64,000 nucleotides of DNA, taken from contig JAANBB010000180.1 in NCBI GenBank assembly GCA_014621425.1, forward strand, positions 1-64,000, given 5' to 3'. Under the pieces are notes generated by a model. That model ran no database searches. It saw only the letters and a program-made list of their open reading frames with translations, and was not told the DNA's origin. Positions 44,051 through 55,740 of the stretch are shown here, piece by piece. This DNA comes from Cylindrodendrum hubeiense (taxonomy: Eukaryota; Ascomycota; Sordariomycetes; Hypocreales; Nectriaceae). How positions within the stretch are numbered: position 1 is the stretch's first letter; the number at the start of each line of letters is the position of its first letter. The translations under genes and the position numbers were made by a program.

Positions 44051-47000
44051 CTACCTGTTGTTGTAAAAGGCTGCCTGGAGAATGGCCGCATCGTAGCTCG
44101 AGGTTGTGTCGTCCATCTGAAAATGACGAGTTGAGGAAGAGCCGTTTTCTTGACCAAGGCCATGATCGTTACGGCTTGCGGCAAAGTGATTTGGTGCCGG
44201 CATACCGAAGGTTGCTCCATTCGCAGGAGTTCCCTGGTACAGACTGCTCGGGTGTGAGAAGGCCGATGCAGCCGAGGACATGTGATGGCCATCCAAATGC
44301 TGATGGCCCCAGGGTGATGGCACCGTTTCTCTAGGCACCCTGGTGGTATTTTGGCCCCAATGGCTGAAAGTAGACGTCCGCGGCGCGCTCTGGTTCGTAA
44401 AAGACTGAAGCAGGCTGTTTCTGTGGGCTTCTTCAGCAGTCGAAGCAACTCGAGGGCTCCCCATCATTCCACTACCTGGCCGATGGGTGACTGCTGCCTG
44501 AAATGAGCGCTCGGGGGTGGTGAAGGGGTCTTCAAGGCCGCCACCCACTTGAGCCAGTTCTCTCGACGAGTAGTTTGGACTACCAGTCGGCGCGTCGAAC
44601 GCGTCCCTAGCCATTGATACGGAGGGATCCTGAGCACTGTGAGGTGTGGGGGTATAAACCCAGTTCCAAGGCAGAGGCTCGAATTTTCCAGATGGAATCG
44701 AGCTGGTGGGGCTTGGTTCAGGCGGGAGCATCCCGAAAACCTCATTGGCCGTTGCAGAATGCATTCCATACGAGGATTCGTCAAGATGCCGAAGGTGATG
44801 AGAGGGCTGGGGCGTCGGTGGCTTTAGGAAGGGGGCTAACATGTTGATGACGGTGTTTTCAGCGTGATCGGCTGCGGCAATGGGCTGTTGAGGCTCAGAT
44901 ATCAAGGCGACGCTGGAGGATGGGCCCGGAGCGTCGATAATCACAGGCCGGCTAACTGGCCGGTGATCATCAGATACCGTGCGCTGCCGATTCGAAAATT
45001 GGCTTTCCATCTCGCGTATAGGAGGGCTTGCTATCACTGCCGCCTGGCTGAGATCGATAGGGATATCGCGAGGCGGCTTCTTTTCCTGGTATTCGAAAAT
45101 CAGGCCCTTCTGTGCCACTTTATATGACAGGGGAAAGACGTTGTCTTCAGCCAGGAAATAAGCGCAACGAAGAATATCCAGAATTCTAGCCAACGTCTCT
45201 TGAAATGGCGGCAGCTGTGTTTCCTTGGAGGGTAGATGAGGCTTCAGATCTCCGTTTTCCCCAAAGTAGGATCGACATGCTTCAGGGACCTGATCCGGGG
45301 AGAGCGGAAGTAAACCACGGGTCTTGACATCCTCCGACAGAAGGTATGGACAGGTAGCCAGGTTCTCTTGGGTGTATGTCTCGGTGCAAAGCAGGGTGAA
45401 CACCTTTGCAAGGGCCTTGACCATATCAGGGACAACTGAGCCAAGAGCCGCGGCCGCCCCAAATATCTCAAGGCGACGCGCAGCGAGCCACATGGTGTAG
45501 ATGCGGAGGAGGGGCAGCAGATACTCGATGGTAGCGGACGTCTTGTCCACAGCCGTGGCCTTAGGGTCAGTGCTCTCACGAATAACAACATCTGTGAGTT
45601 CAACTTCAAGTACGTTGCTGAAGGTGAAAATGAACTGAGAATTCAGACGCAAGGCGTATTGACAAAACCGAGATGCTGCCGGGGATGGTGTTTCTAGTTC
45701 AGTGAGCAACGCGACTAGAAGATGGAAAAGGTGAACAACATACCAGTATACTTTTGAGAGGCAACATGGTAGGCTGCCATGTTTATCAACGTCATTTTGA
45801 AAAGAACCTCGGTATGGGAAGAGCTCTTTGACGCCATGTCAAGCCGATGCAACACTTCCCTCTCCAGTTCAGAGCTCTGCGGCAGCGCTTCACCCTTGTA
45901 GAAGACCGCATGAAGCTTGCCGAACCAAGTGATGAAGGCATCCTGAGGGACCCGAGTGTTCTTCCTAGGCGGAGCCTTATCTGGTTGCAAGATAGTCTTA
46001 AACTTGGACTCGAGATTCTGCTTCGCATTAGGATGAGGATCTGCAACAGCGATGCCTCGGTAGAAGTAGTAAACGACGTCCAGGTCCTTGCTCTCCTCTA
46101 GGCTGATGATGCCCATTTGGTGGAAAGCAAAGCCAGAATCAGTCTTCAAGTCGTAAGCCAAGCTGTAATAGGCCATCGAGATCCCATAGCTCGACTTTCT
46201 AAGTCCAGCTTGGGTCTGATAGCGGGCCAAGTCACCCAAGCAAATCAAGGTGAAGTGGCAGGACTTGAGGACCATATGGTAGATGTGGGCGGGGACCGGG
46301 CTGATAATATCGTTATTGGCCGATTCCTGGATTTCAATGCCCTGGGCAATACGCTTCAGCTCCGGGATGTCATATCTCGCCGACAGCCTCTGGATGTATC
46401 CCTTGTAAAACTCCTGAGCAATGCTGAGGAAAGCGAGGTACTTATCCCCTAGCTTTCGCTTCTCGACGTTGCGCTTATCGCCCTTTGGTTTTTGAGGGCT
46501 CTGTTTGTCGGCCTTTTGCTTGTCGCCATTTCGCTTGTCGGTGGCCTGTTTGTCGTTCTTGTGCTGCTTATCGGGGCCCTGAGCCAGATGCTTTAGGCGG
46601 CCCAGAGTTCGTCGGTATTCGTGGTTAATGGATGTGTGTACCGTCCACAATATATGGTCGGCGCGTTCGGTGATGGCATATTCAAAGTCGAGGAAGATGG
46701 TCTGCACACATGCAAGTCGGAACCTAGCGGACGAGTCTTAGCATCGGTGCTCCGGGACAGAAGCCTCGGGTTCCTCACTTATCCAAAACTGAATCTATCG
46801 CCTCGAACTGAGAAATGTCGACACCAGAGGTGTTATCTTTGGGAAGCTTCTCGAGCTGTTTCGTCAAGAGTTTGCGCAACTTGATAGCGGAACTAAACCT
46901 CGCAGTCAGTGACTGTGCGACGGGGTGAACGGCGCAAGCTCTGCCAGTGTTCCAATGACGCCTCCGCCACTGCGCAGCATCGTCGGTGTGGGCATGAGTC

Positions 47001-47075
47001 GGTAGGACACGGGACATACCGCCACGCCTGTCTGGCCTTGCCGGCGAGGTCGGCTTGTTCGGCCGGGGGCTCCAT
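44051..47075 (-). CDS. Est1/Ebs1/SMG7-like TPR protein, 937 aa
   Basis: Four exons: 47075-47020, 46892-46779, 46723-45744 and 45714-44051. The N-terminal Est1 domain starts QAWRSAIKLRKLL and KFRLACVQTIFLDFEYA, and 14-3-3-like TPR helices follow, with HIYHMVLKSCHFTLICLGDLARYQ, SMAYYSLAYDL and FHQMGIISLEESKDLDVVYYFYRGIAVADPHPNAKQNL, the standard signature of Est1/EBS1/SMG5-7. Such proteins work in nonsense-mediated decay (SMG7/Ebs1) or telomerase recruitment (Est1); filamentous fungi often have one or two. There is no PIN domain, so SMG5/6 are less likely. The C-terminal 350 residues are Pro/Ser-rich and disordered. Residues 107-151 form a Lys/Asp-rich DKQ/DKR repeat inserted in the N-terminal domain. 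Head-to-head with the zinc finger gene, 1.03 kb apart. Confidence 0.9.
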
Positions 47076-48108
47076 GGTAGCGAAGCCGGGAAGGCGACTT
47101 GGCAGATGCTCGGGAGCGTGCAGGCGAGACCGGTGAGGAGGTGTCGCAGCGACGGTCTAGACGGTGGGGGGCGGGCTATCTGGCTTCTTTTTCATTCTTT
47201 CTCGGGGCCGGATCACGGAGTTGCAGACGGTCCATAACTTGGGCGCTGGTCGGGTTGTGCAGACTGGGGGCGGCCTCGGCTCGCGAAAATGGAATCGTCG
47301 GCCGAGGAGAGACACATTGGCGAAGAGGGAGGATCGATGGAGCAAGTCGGGGCGAGCATAAATAGGGCGGCAAACGGGTGGGTGCCGCGAGATTCAGTGA
47401 ATGCGACAGAGGTGAGTGCGTGGTGAAGAGATTCTGAGCCGCCGTTGACGTGACAGGGTCGAGGACAGGGAACCCCTCAAGGTCATGATCTTGCGGTACG
47501 GTGCGGTGGGAATACTTCGGGCTAAAAACAAAAAAAAACCGGCCTCCAAGGCTCCATGGGGCGATCCTTGGGTTCATCCATCCCCCTCCGTTCCCCGTCT
47601 GTCCAGTTCATGGCCGCCCGTGGCCCGTGCTCTCCCTCGCCTGGCCAGCGCTCAACCTCACCTGGAGTTACCCCTCTAGCCCCTCACTGGCTCACCACCC
47701 AGGGGCTCGTCATAGGGGATCATACATCCGTACAAAGTAGGTACCTTAGTTAGCGAGCTTCAGCAACCCCCTTGTCGGGCTGGCAACCCCACTGTATTTT
47801 TAGGCACTAGATCATCGCCGAACTACTGCCCTGGCTTTCAATCAATACCACCACTTCACCTGGCAATATTGGGACCTCGCGCACGTAAGTAGTATCAACC
47901 CCCGATTCCTCAACTATTCGACCGTACCATAATCCACAACTCTCCCTCTTGCCTCTTGGCCGCGAGCCGATCCCATTTCGCGACTCCGAAATACAGCTGG
48001 TTTGTCCTGGAACCCGGCATCGTGCCCCGCACCCTTCGTCGTCCCGCCTTACCGCTCTTCGGTCTGATTCAAGTAATTCACTGCCCCCACAAAGCTCACC
48101 GCACAAAG
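47076..48108. promoter_or_regulatory. Bidirectional promoter region, Est1-like / ZNF511-like
   Basis: About 1 kb. The first 300 bases are G-rich on the plus strand (CT-rich leader for the Est1-like gene). An A-run of 8 or more lies near 47527-47536. No gene is supported. Confidence 0.5.
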
Positions 48109-48974
48109 ATGAAGCGCTCACGAGAGCTCGAGGACGAGTTAGATTCGGACGCCCTCCGAGCGGACAGAAAACCAACATCCACAGTCTCCCAGCCACCTGT
48201 AGCAAAGATCGCCCAGCTAGACTGCGCCATCGAGGACGAGAACGACGAGGAAAACGCCGTCACCATGAGATGCTTCCTGCCGCCTCACAGGGAACCATTG
48301 ACCTTTCAGTCATACGACGATTACGAGGTCCATTACACCAAGTCTCACACGAATCGATGTCTCGAGTGTCGTAAGAACTTCCCAACTGAGCACCTGCTTG
48401 GCGTTCACATCGATGAGTGCCATAATCCCATGGTGTTAGTTCAAAGGGAAAAGGGAGAACACACGGTATGCCTCGAAGCACATTCTTCTGTCCAACATCC
48501 TATCTGCTGAGCATGCTAACGCGCAGCAAATAGTACTCATGCTTTGTGGAGGGCTGTGAACGCAAGTGTTTGACACATCAAAAGCGGCGTATGCACCTCA
48601 TCGACAAGCACATGTATCCCAAGAACTTCTTCTTTGGAGTCACAAAAGATGGCATCGATGGAAGAAGGTCCCTCCTCGTTGACGGTCACCATCGTCGTCG
48701 CTCATCAACTACCACCCAATCCAAGGAATCACGACGCCGCGCCAGTCTACTAGAAGGAGCAGGATCACAAGCACAAGCAGAGGCACAGACAGGAGAGCCA
48801 TCGCCCAAGTCAACACCAACTAAGAAGACTGAGAAGGTGGCAGAGAAGGTGGCAAACAGCGATGGGCCAGTGGACACAGACATGGCTGATCTTACGGGGG
48901 CCATGTCTGCACTGAACTTTGTTCCCCCGAGTATCCGGTTCGGGAGAGGCAGGGCAGGTTTCTCCAAAAGATAG
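48109..48974 (+). CDS. C2H2 zinc finger protein, ZNF511-like, 265 aa
   Basis: Two exons: 48109-48465 and 48534-48974, phase 0. The zinc finger core spans about residues 65-150: a degenerate first finger (MRCFLPPHRE..YEVHYTKSHTN), a second (RCLECRKNFPTEHLLGVHIDECHN) and a third (YSCFVEGCERKCLTHQKRRMHLIDKHMYP). The order and the phrase HLxxHIxExH..CFVEGCxxKF closely resemble human ZNF511 and its fungal relatives, whose role is poorly known. The C-terminal third is low complexity, with RRRSSTTTQSKESRRRAS and an end RFGRGRAGFSKR. A nuclear site is likely. Family assignment comes from motif order only. Confidence 0.88.
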
Positions 48975-49226
48975 GGGTATCAAGTTTCCAAGCTGGGTGG
49001 TTATGATCAGCACGACGTTATGAATGACATGAAGTGGTCAAATGAAGGATCTTCTACCTCATCGGATTTGACCTCGTTGGATTTGACCTCCATCTTCCAA
49101 AAGTCGTGGGCCATGAAGCCATTTCTTTGTTTCCCTCTGCGCCAAACGCCATCTCTTCATAAGCTCCATGCGCGAATCCCATGATAAAACATCTCTAAAT
49201 CCTTTCGACCGTTCGACCCAGGCGTT

Positions 49227-49726
49227 CTAGTCACTCGAAGAGCAGCCTCGGCATCCGCAGCTGACACATTCGATGTCTTGCTCATCCTTCAAATTCGCTC
49301 GGGGGACTCGGCAGATACACGTGCTGTTGAAATTGGTCTCTTTCGTTTGGATGCACCTAAGGCAGCAGAGCTGGTTTAGAGTTAGCATTTTTGTCGAACG
49401 CTTCCACAACCAGGGCGACCAACCTTTTCGTAGCCTTGCTTCTTCCACTTTGCGATGAGCATCGCATCCGCGTACCCGTTCTTCAGCAGCCAGTCGTACA
49501 GCTGCTTGCTGATCGCCTCCTTCTCGTAGTACAGGTCGTACACGTATCGGCTCCGCTGGTGGGCGATCTGGAAAATCTCCCACTGCGCCTGATGCTTGGG
49601 ACCCTGAGGCGAGGGCTTGTTCTGAGCATCCTTCATCTTGTTCGAAAAGATGAGCAGGTCGGTCTCGATGTCACTGAAGCCCTCCGGCGGGGGCTTCCGC
49701 TTCGATGAGTGTCGGATCGCGGGCAT
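49227..49726 (-). CDS. bud31: Bud31/Cwc14 (G10) splicing factor, 148 aa
   Basis: Bud31 sits in the catalytically active spliceosome next to the U6 internal stem-loop. Two exons: 49726-49424 and 49370-49227, phase 0. The product begins [20 protein letters not shown], contains [32 protein letters not shown] and [12 protein letters not shown], and ends with the zinc-binding cysteine cluster ([24 protein letters not shown]). It matches the G10 family throughout. The start is the family MPxIRxSRKK-type Met, not the in-frame upstream ATG at 49804. The intron has a GTTGGT donor and a GCTAACT branch site. Confidence 0.97.
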
Positions 49727-49989
49727 GGTGGTGGCTATTCTAGGGTGTTTTTTGGGTCGTGGTGTAGCTTGGGGAGCCCCGAAATCGCAGCGCGTCGGAG
49801 GCAATGTTTAAGGTGGTTTCGCTGACGAAAGGCAGCCTCGTCAGTGGGGGATTTGCCTTGTGGCGGAGCCTTAGCGTGTGGCGGCGCGTCACGTGATGCT
49901 GTCCCGGAAGCTGCATTTCGTGATCTCGGCTCGTTTCCAGAACGTCAGAGTAGCGAGGTTACCGAGTCTAAGAGCATTGATTGCCCAAC
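49727..49989. promoter_or_regulatory. Bidirectional promoter, Bud31 / NDUFA6
   Basis: Only 263 bases lie between divergent start codons. GTCACGTGAT at 49888-49897 is a Cbf1-type E-box near the middle. Sharing of the site by both genes is inferred from the spacing. Confidence 0.6.
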
Positions 49990-50668
49990 ATGGCCATCAC
50001 GCCGACCGAGTTTGCGAAGAAGACGGCGCAGTGTCAGTCTACTCCCCGAAGCCGCTTCACTGACTGTGCTAACCCCCGGAACAGCGGCCAATTGGTCTGA
50101 TGCGAAGCGTCGAGTGCTCTCCTCTTACCGCGAATGGATCCGAGCTGTACGTTGACGAATCCCCCAAGGGGCCCTCTGCGACTTCGAAGACGCAACAATG
50201 CGTCTCCTTTGGGTCACCAACTATGTCTTGCACTCCGTGTGTGGATGGTAGCTAACGAGCGTGGAATAGGCGCCTGAGGTCCAGACAATGTACAACATGC
50301 CCATGCCCGTTGCGGATATCCGAACCCGAATGCGACAAGAATTCGAGCGAAACCGATACGCCACCAAGCTGTCCGTCGTAGATGTGCTCCTGTTCAAGTC
50401 CCATGCGGAGTACCAGGTATGAGAAGGACGTTGCGGGCGATAAATCCCGTGTGTGTCAATGAGGGCTGTCCGCTAATGCGAGGGTCGACGATAGGAAACC
50501 ATGAACTTCTGGAAGCAAACCAACCACATGATGGCCTACTTCAAGTCCGAGAACTTCCGTGGCGACAAGCGATTGCCCTCAAGCTTCATGACTGGTTTCC
50601 TAGAGGTGAGAAGCAAACAATCTCCTCGGGTTATGCATGCACTGACACGTACCCAGGGTCGCAACTAA
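49990..50668 (+). CDS. ndufa6: Complex I LYR subunit NDUFA6 (B14, 14.8 kDa), 124 aa
   Basis: This accessory subunit of mitochondrial NADH:ubiquinone oxidoreductase sits at the matrix arm and binds acyl carrier protein. Five exons: 49990-50032, 50085-50146, 50270-50416, 50495-50605 and 50657-50668, summing to 125 codons. The product reads [25 protein letters not shown] (split here over two exons), [10 protein letters not shown], the LYR-type motif (SYR here), then [23 protein letters not shown] and [18 protein letters not shown], as in fungal homologues. The last exon holds only GRN and the stop. The first donor is GTCAGT. Short exons had to be joined by family sequence because no single open frame spans them. 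Confidence 0.95.
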
Positions 50669-50828
50669 GGTGAACGGCAACGATTGCTCGTGTATATATC
50701 TCATTAGAACCTCTAGCAAAAGGAATCCCTCAGAACGCCCTAAAGTCCCTCACGCTTCAACGTGATTTTTATTTTGGGAATGCATCTCATCCAAGTCTCC
50801 GTGTTTTCCATCCAAGCCCATCCAGACT

Positions 50829-51455
50829 TTACCGGTCAATGCCGTGCTCGCCGTTGTATGCGTCTCTCTTTGCCCAGAACTCATCTGCAACGACATCACA
50901 CACATCCTGGAGATCGCTCAGTCCCTTCTTGAGAGCGTCAAAGGCAGTCCCCTCTGTTGAAAACAATGAGCATCCATATGACATGTCATGGGGGATCGCG
51001 TAGAACTTACTGTATGTCTGGATTCTGATGTTCATCTTGGGCTCCGAAGGATGAGGAATGGAGTAGGCACAGAACTCAACATCGGGGCTGGAAAAGGTCA
51101 GTCCCGTTCATGGATTAGACGTCTATGTGAGGGCATACTTCTTCATGACGATATATCTCAAGGCGTTTCCCAGAGTGTGACCCTCGTCGATGAACTCGAA
51201 CGAGGCTGCAGTGTCTGTTGAGCCGGGAAGCTGCGTGTTTGGTTAGTCGCGCACCTTCCCTGAGCCGTGTTTTGTGTATCCTCAACTCACAATTTTCACG
51301 CGCTGGGGATCGACCTCCTCCTCTTCCTCTTCCTCTTCCTCTTCTTCCTCCTCCACGTTCTCATCGTTAACATCCTCAGGTTGCGCCGACGGCGGGGCGT
51401 CTTCCATGTTGGTATCCTCCACGGGATCCTCCTGCTTCTTTGTGCGTCCAGGCAT
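50829..51455 (-). CDS. rpc19: RNA polymerase I and III subunit AC19 (Rpc19), 152 aa
   Basis: AC19 pairs with AC40 in the alpha-like assembly core of RNA polymerases I and III. Four exons: 51455-51291, 51230-51139, 51087-51011 and 50953-50829, summing to 153 codons. The core reads [45 protein letters not shown], the hallmark of the Rpb11/AC19 family, and ends with a helix (FDALKKGLSDLQDVCDVVADEFW). The N-terminal 55 residues are a disordered, acidic leader with about a dozen Glu in a row (51310-51350). The third intron is kept because the frame through it would add a non-family insert. Its start codon lies 283 bases from a divergent tRNA-Lys gene. Confidence 0.95.
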
Positions 51456-51738
51456 TGTGAGATGAGAGAAATGTGAGTATCGTGAGTATTGGCTGATGAT
51501 CCAGGGTCAGGTTCCGCAGTGTGCAGAAAGATGTCTAACTTCAAGGTAAAGTTGCGTTTTCACCCGTGAGTCCAAGTCTTCACCGGCGCTGATGGAAATT
51601 TTGACGGGCTGCGTGGCGGGGCGTGTGGCGCAAAGTGGCGGCAGACCCGAGCCACTGGCAGGCGATTCCCAGAATGGACAAATTCCCTTTATCTCTATAG
51701 TCTGCGTTAGAGGCGGTTTGTGATAATCCAATTACCCA
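51456..51738. promoter_or_regulatory. Shared upstream region, AC19 / tRNA-Lys
   Basis: The 283-bp interval lies between the AC19 start and the 5' end of the tRNA gene on opposite strands. No TATA-like element stands out. Confidence 0.5.
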
Positions 51739-51823
51739 GCCCGGGTAGCTCAATTGGCCAGAGCGTGCGGCTTTTACAACCGTGATCACCGCAAGGCTGA
51801 GGGTTCGAGACCCTCCTCGGGCG
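51739..51823 (+). tRNA. tRNA-Lys (anticodon UUU) with an 11-nt intron
   Basis: A full cloverleaf can be drawn. The acceptor stem GCCCGGG pairs with CTCGGGC (one G-T), discriminator G at 51823. The D stem is GCTC/GAGC. The anticodon stem TGCGG pairs with CCGCA around a CTTTTA.A loop, giving anticodon TTT. An 11-nt intron (caaccgtgatc, about 51777-51787) sits after position 37, the canonical site. The T arm is GAGGG-TTCGAGA-CCCTC. The A box (TAGCTCAATTGG) and B box (GGTTCGAGACC) are intact. The CCA end is not encoded, as expected in eukaryotes. Confidence 0.95.
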
Positions 51824-51849
51824 GGCTTGTGTCTCCCGACGCATTTGTC

Positions 51850-51854
51850 TTTTT
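51850..51854 (+). terminator. Pol III terminator T-run for tRNA-Lys
   Basis: A run of five T (51850-51854) starts 27 bases after the tRNA end and is followed by a second T-run at about 51858-51862. T-runs end Pol III transcription. Confidence 0.6.
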
Positions 51855-54800
51855 GCCTTTTTGGTGTTCCAAGCACGTTTGACCTGGGTGAATAATTGAA
51901 GCGATGCTGTCGGTGACACTTACCCTATAGACTGGTTGGCAATCAAGCCACTTAGGACCACACTTCCCTTGTCTGAGCAATACATTCCTTAGGCTTCGTC
52001 ACCAGCCAGCCTCGGTGACTGGTCTTTTGCCCCGTTGGGTTCATCTTCTCGTTGGGGGTGTAAAAGTGCAGGGCTGGAATCAGTTAGTGATTTATCGGCA
52101 GTAGTATTGTATTCACAGGCCACGATTATTAAACACGTCCATCCTTGGTGATACCCCTTGCCACTGCTGTAACATCCTTCCACCATGCATCCTCTCCGGC
52201 CACTGATTTTTTTTGGACGCTGAAGTTATACCTGGGGCTAATTAAATCACTTGATATTAGGCATGGGGGTACGCTGATGACTCAAGGAGACTGGATAGGC
52301 TCTGGTCGTAATGTCACGGATACACATGTCGAATACCCATGACTAGACTGCATATCCTTGTGTAGCATTTTTGGTCTCCCTGGGCTGGCAAGTTTATTCA
52401 CAAACCATAGTACGAGCAATCCCACATGGCGAGAATTCGCAAGTAGAACACACCAATGGCATGGACAAGGTTAAACGTGCTACGGTAGAAAGCTATTGGA
52501 AGTCTAAAGAAATGAAGCGCAAAGTGCAGGGTAGTAGTCAATCTAGCAAGTCGCTAAAATAGGAAACATATTCATGGCCACATGGTACACTGCGCCCGTT
52601 TAGGTAGTGCAATATACATGGGCCATTTACTTGCGCATGATATCGTGTGCTCCAGCAATAGGCATCATGGAATTTCCAAATATAGGTCGTCGTACACAAA
52701 TCCAGGGACCCGTGTCACACGCGAGGGCATGATAATTTAAAGTGGCAATGCGGTGCGCTAGCACTTACAGCCACTTTGGATGGGGAATACTACATGCAGC
52801 GACTGCAGCAGGGAAATTGCTGGCCATGTATTCCGCAACAGGTAAGAATAAACATAGCCACTTTGACAAGTATTGTTGGCCACCGAGGGAGCTGACAGAG
52901 CAAGTACCAGGCGTCAGCCGGGAGAAAACATCGTTGTCCGGCTGCCACGGGGAATGTGCGACTATAATTCCTGTTGCATGAAATAAGAAATCCTCCCCGC
53001 CAAGGCACGCGCGCGCGCGGTCCTCAAATTTGTCAGCCACGGTATGGTTCTTGGACATGGCATCTCCACAGGGATATTCCAGGGTATCCCACGAGGCAAA
53101 CCCGAGATTTTGTAGATGGGCAAGGGTGCACTCCAGGCCGTCCACGTTGTCTGCAAGCCCACAAGGATTCGGGCTGATACCAGCCGAGGTCGCCACGATG
53201 AGGCGCCTGAGTTTGGTCAGCCGGACAAGATGTCCGGTATGGGCAACATGATGCGGATACGACTGCTCCAGTTGCCAACTCATGATGCCACCCATGCCTT
53301 GGAACCGCTCACGCCCGCTGGTCTGCCAAGCTGAGATGGGACGAAATCGCATCCTGATAGGGACCCCGATGGTGAGGCAGCCGGCCATCGAAACACCCGG
53401 GACTAACCGAAACAGGGAGACAGGCGGAGGTAGGTAACGGCAGGCAATGGCAGGACTGGACGTGTGTTTGAGGATCTGGAAGTGTGGGATTGCCAGTCCA
53501 ATCAGCGCCCGTCTTGAACGCGGCCTTGAAACATGTCCGCACAGACGACCCAATCAAGGCACAGGGGCACCCTTGATTCCAAGTCCCCAAACGACGGCGC
53601 GCTGATGGGTGCTTGGGTGTGGTAGCAGCGCAGTTCGGGGTGGTACAGTGCAGTTCCAGTGCATGCAAATGCAAATGGAACCACCCCCCAACATGCTCAC
53701 GACCTGAGACGACGTCTCAGGTGAGGTGAAGCACATCCATCCGGATTTTCCACCGACACGGAGATGGAAAGGTGAAGGCGGGGGAGGCCAAAAAACCCCA
53801 CCTGGACGATTGGTGACATGGAAAGAAGATCAGCACATATTATCACTCCATCAGAGAGTCAAGCCTGTCGGGAGCAAGGAACCATGGGCGAAAGCCACCT
53901 GAGGCGGTGGTGAGATAGTCGGTGCCCGTTTCTTCATTTCGCAAGGGGATGGCGTCGAGATTCGGCTCGTCAGCGACCAGGGCGCCGGGCGTCCAGAAAT
54001 GCAGCTGCTGCACACAAACTATTGGTTTCCGCATGGAGCGGATCGTTCTAGGAGTGTGTCGGGGAGGGACACGATGGGATGTCTCAGGCCACTGATCTGA
54101 AGATGTCTCTGGGCGCTGGCTCAGATCAGCCCAATGCCGGTGGCACGGGATCTGCGCCCCCAGTCGCAGCTAGCAAGAGAATCCCATTGTGTTCGTTCGT
54201 CGCGAGCAACACTGTGCTGTACGGACAAGTGGCACCAGACTGGACGGCGCGACAGCTGGGTGTTGGGGAACCCGGCTCTGCAGCTAATGGCAAGCTGGAG
54301 TCGGGCAACGGGAGCGAGGCCATTGGAGACAGGGGGTCTCGGGCAGGGGTGAGGACGACCAAGGATGGCTCTCTGTGCGGAAATAGAGCGCAATCATCGT
54401 GTCTGTCATGCCAGACAGCCAGATTAACCGATGGCTTTCCTGAGACGCATACAAATTGCGAGAGACTGCCGGTGGATAGCTGAGTTTATCAGAAGGTAGG
54501 AGGCTGGGGGATCAACAGTTAGACTGCGGTCCATGGGTCGCTATATACAGCACGCCTGGAAGAGGTCCGTGATGGTCGCGACAAGCAGCTTCTCATCGTT
54601 TGACGGGGGTTGGATATTGGTCCCAGGCGACGACGAAGAAGGGGGGGGTGGGGTGAGTTTCAGGGACTGAGCTGAGGGTGTAGTCGTAGGTGGAGGTGGA
54701 GTGCATAACTACGGGAGCCCAAATGGTGCAGCAGATGCAGGTGTCAGGACCAGCTAAACCACCTTGGCTGTAGGATGCTAATAGTGCTCATGGAGGCGCT

Positions 54801-55710
54801 GGGGGGCCAAGGAAGAGCCGATTTGAACCCATCCGCAGGGGGCAGTGAGAGAGAGGGCAGACGGTGAGGTACGGTGACGGTGGGACAAGACAGCAAACAG
54901 GCCACGAGGGCTTGTGAGGCAGTGAGCCATCAGACGGTCTTCGGGACGGTCTGCATCCCTTCATTTTCCTCATGTCGTGCTTGATCGGCCACCTCATCGA
55001 CATCGTCAAACATGGCCATGCTCGGGGGCTCGGGGCTCGGGGCGAAGCGGTAGCAGCGGTCGTAGCGGTCGTGGCGAGGTCACGCATGCGCTGCGCAACG
55101 CTGCGTTTGCTGGAAGAATTGTGGCCGGAGATCGTCAGGGACGTCCTGGGGTGTGTGTGTGTGAGGGGCAGGTTTCAGCAGGTGGGAGTGAGATCCGAGT
55201 TGGGGTACAGACGGATACGTAGGTAGGTAGATAGGCATCGAGTGGCAACATGTAAGATGATGGAGGGGGAGAACGACACCGACGATGGACACGACGACGA
55301 CCCCAGCTTTGGGATAGATGGCCGGCCTCAAGATGATGATCTGGGGGTTTGCATTGAAGATTGCTGGGTTGATGCCTTCCCTTGATTGTGATGTGGTTGC
55401 TGCTGGCTTTATGCAGCGGGACTTTGAGTTGAGCCGCCCCGGACGATTGGAGACTTCAGATGCAACCCTTATTGCCGCGTAGGCTGCGAGCAAGTAGCAG
55501 ATGCCCGCCCTACTGCTGCACAGCAAATTTCGTGGCTACATGGTTAACGCCTACTGTACTTCGTAGGTGCCTTTGAAGGCGCCGATGGCCGTGGCGATGG
55601 CGGTTTTGGTGGGTTTGGTGGAACCGTGGAACCGTGGAACCGTGGAGCCCTGATCGGCCGCCAAAGAGTCTCCAACGGCTGTCCCGCAACAAACCATCGA
55701 TCGCCAGCTC

Positions 55711-55740
55711 GTCCCAGGCCCTTCCGGAAGGGCCTGGGAC
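55711..55740. repeat. Perfect 30-bp palindrome
   Basis: The half site GTCCCAGGCCCTTCC (55711-55725) is followed at once by its exact reverse complement (55726-55740), with no mismatch and no loop. The flanking bases do not extend the symmetry. Confidence 0.97.

Noticed and set aside
52765..53553. 262-codon minus-strand open frame as an orphan gene
   Set aside because: Composition rich in Cys, His, Trp and Arg, no domain, no splice support; frames of this size occur by chance in the GC-rich spacers (a 227-codon one at 14986-15669). Kept only as a test candidate in the gene-desert finding.
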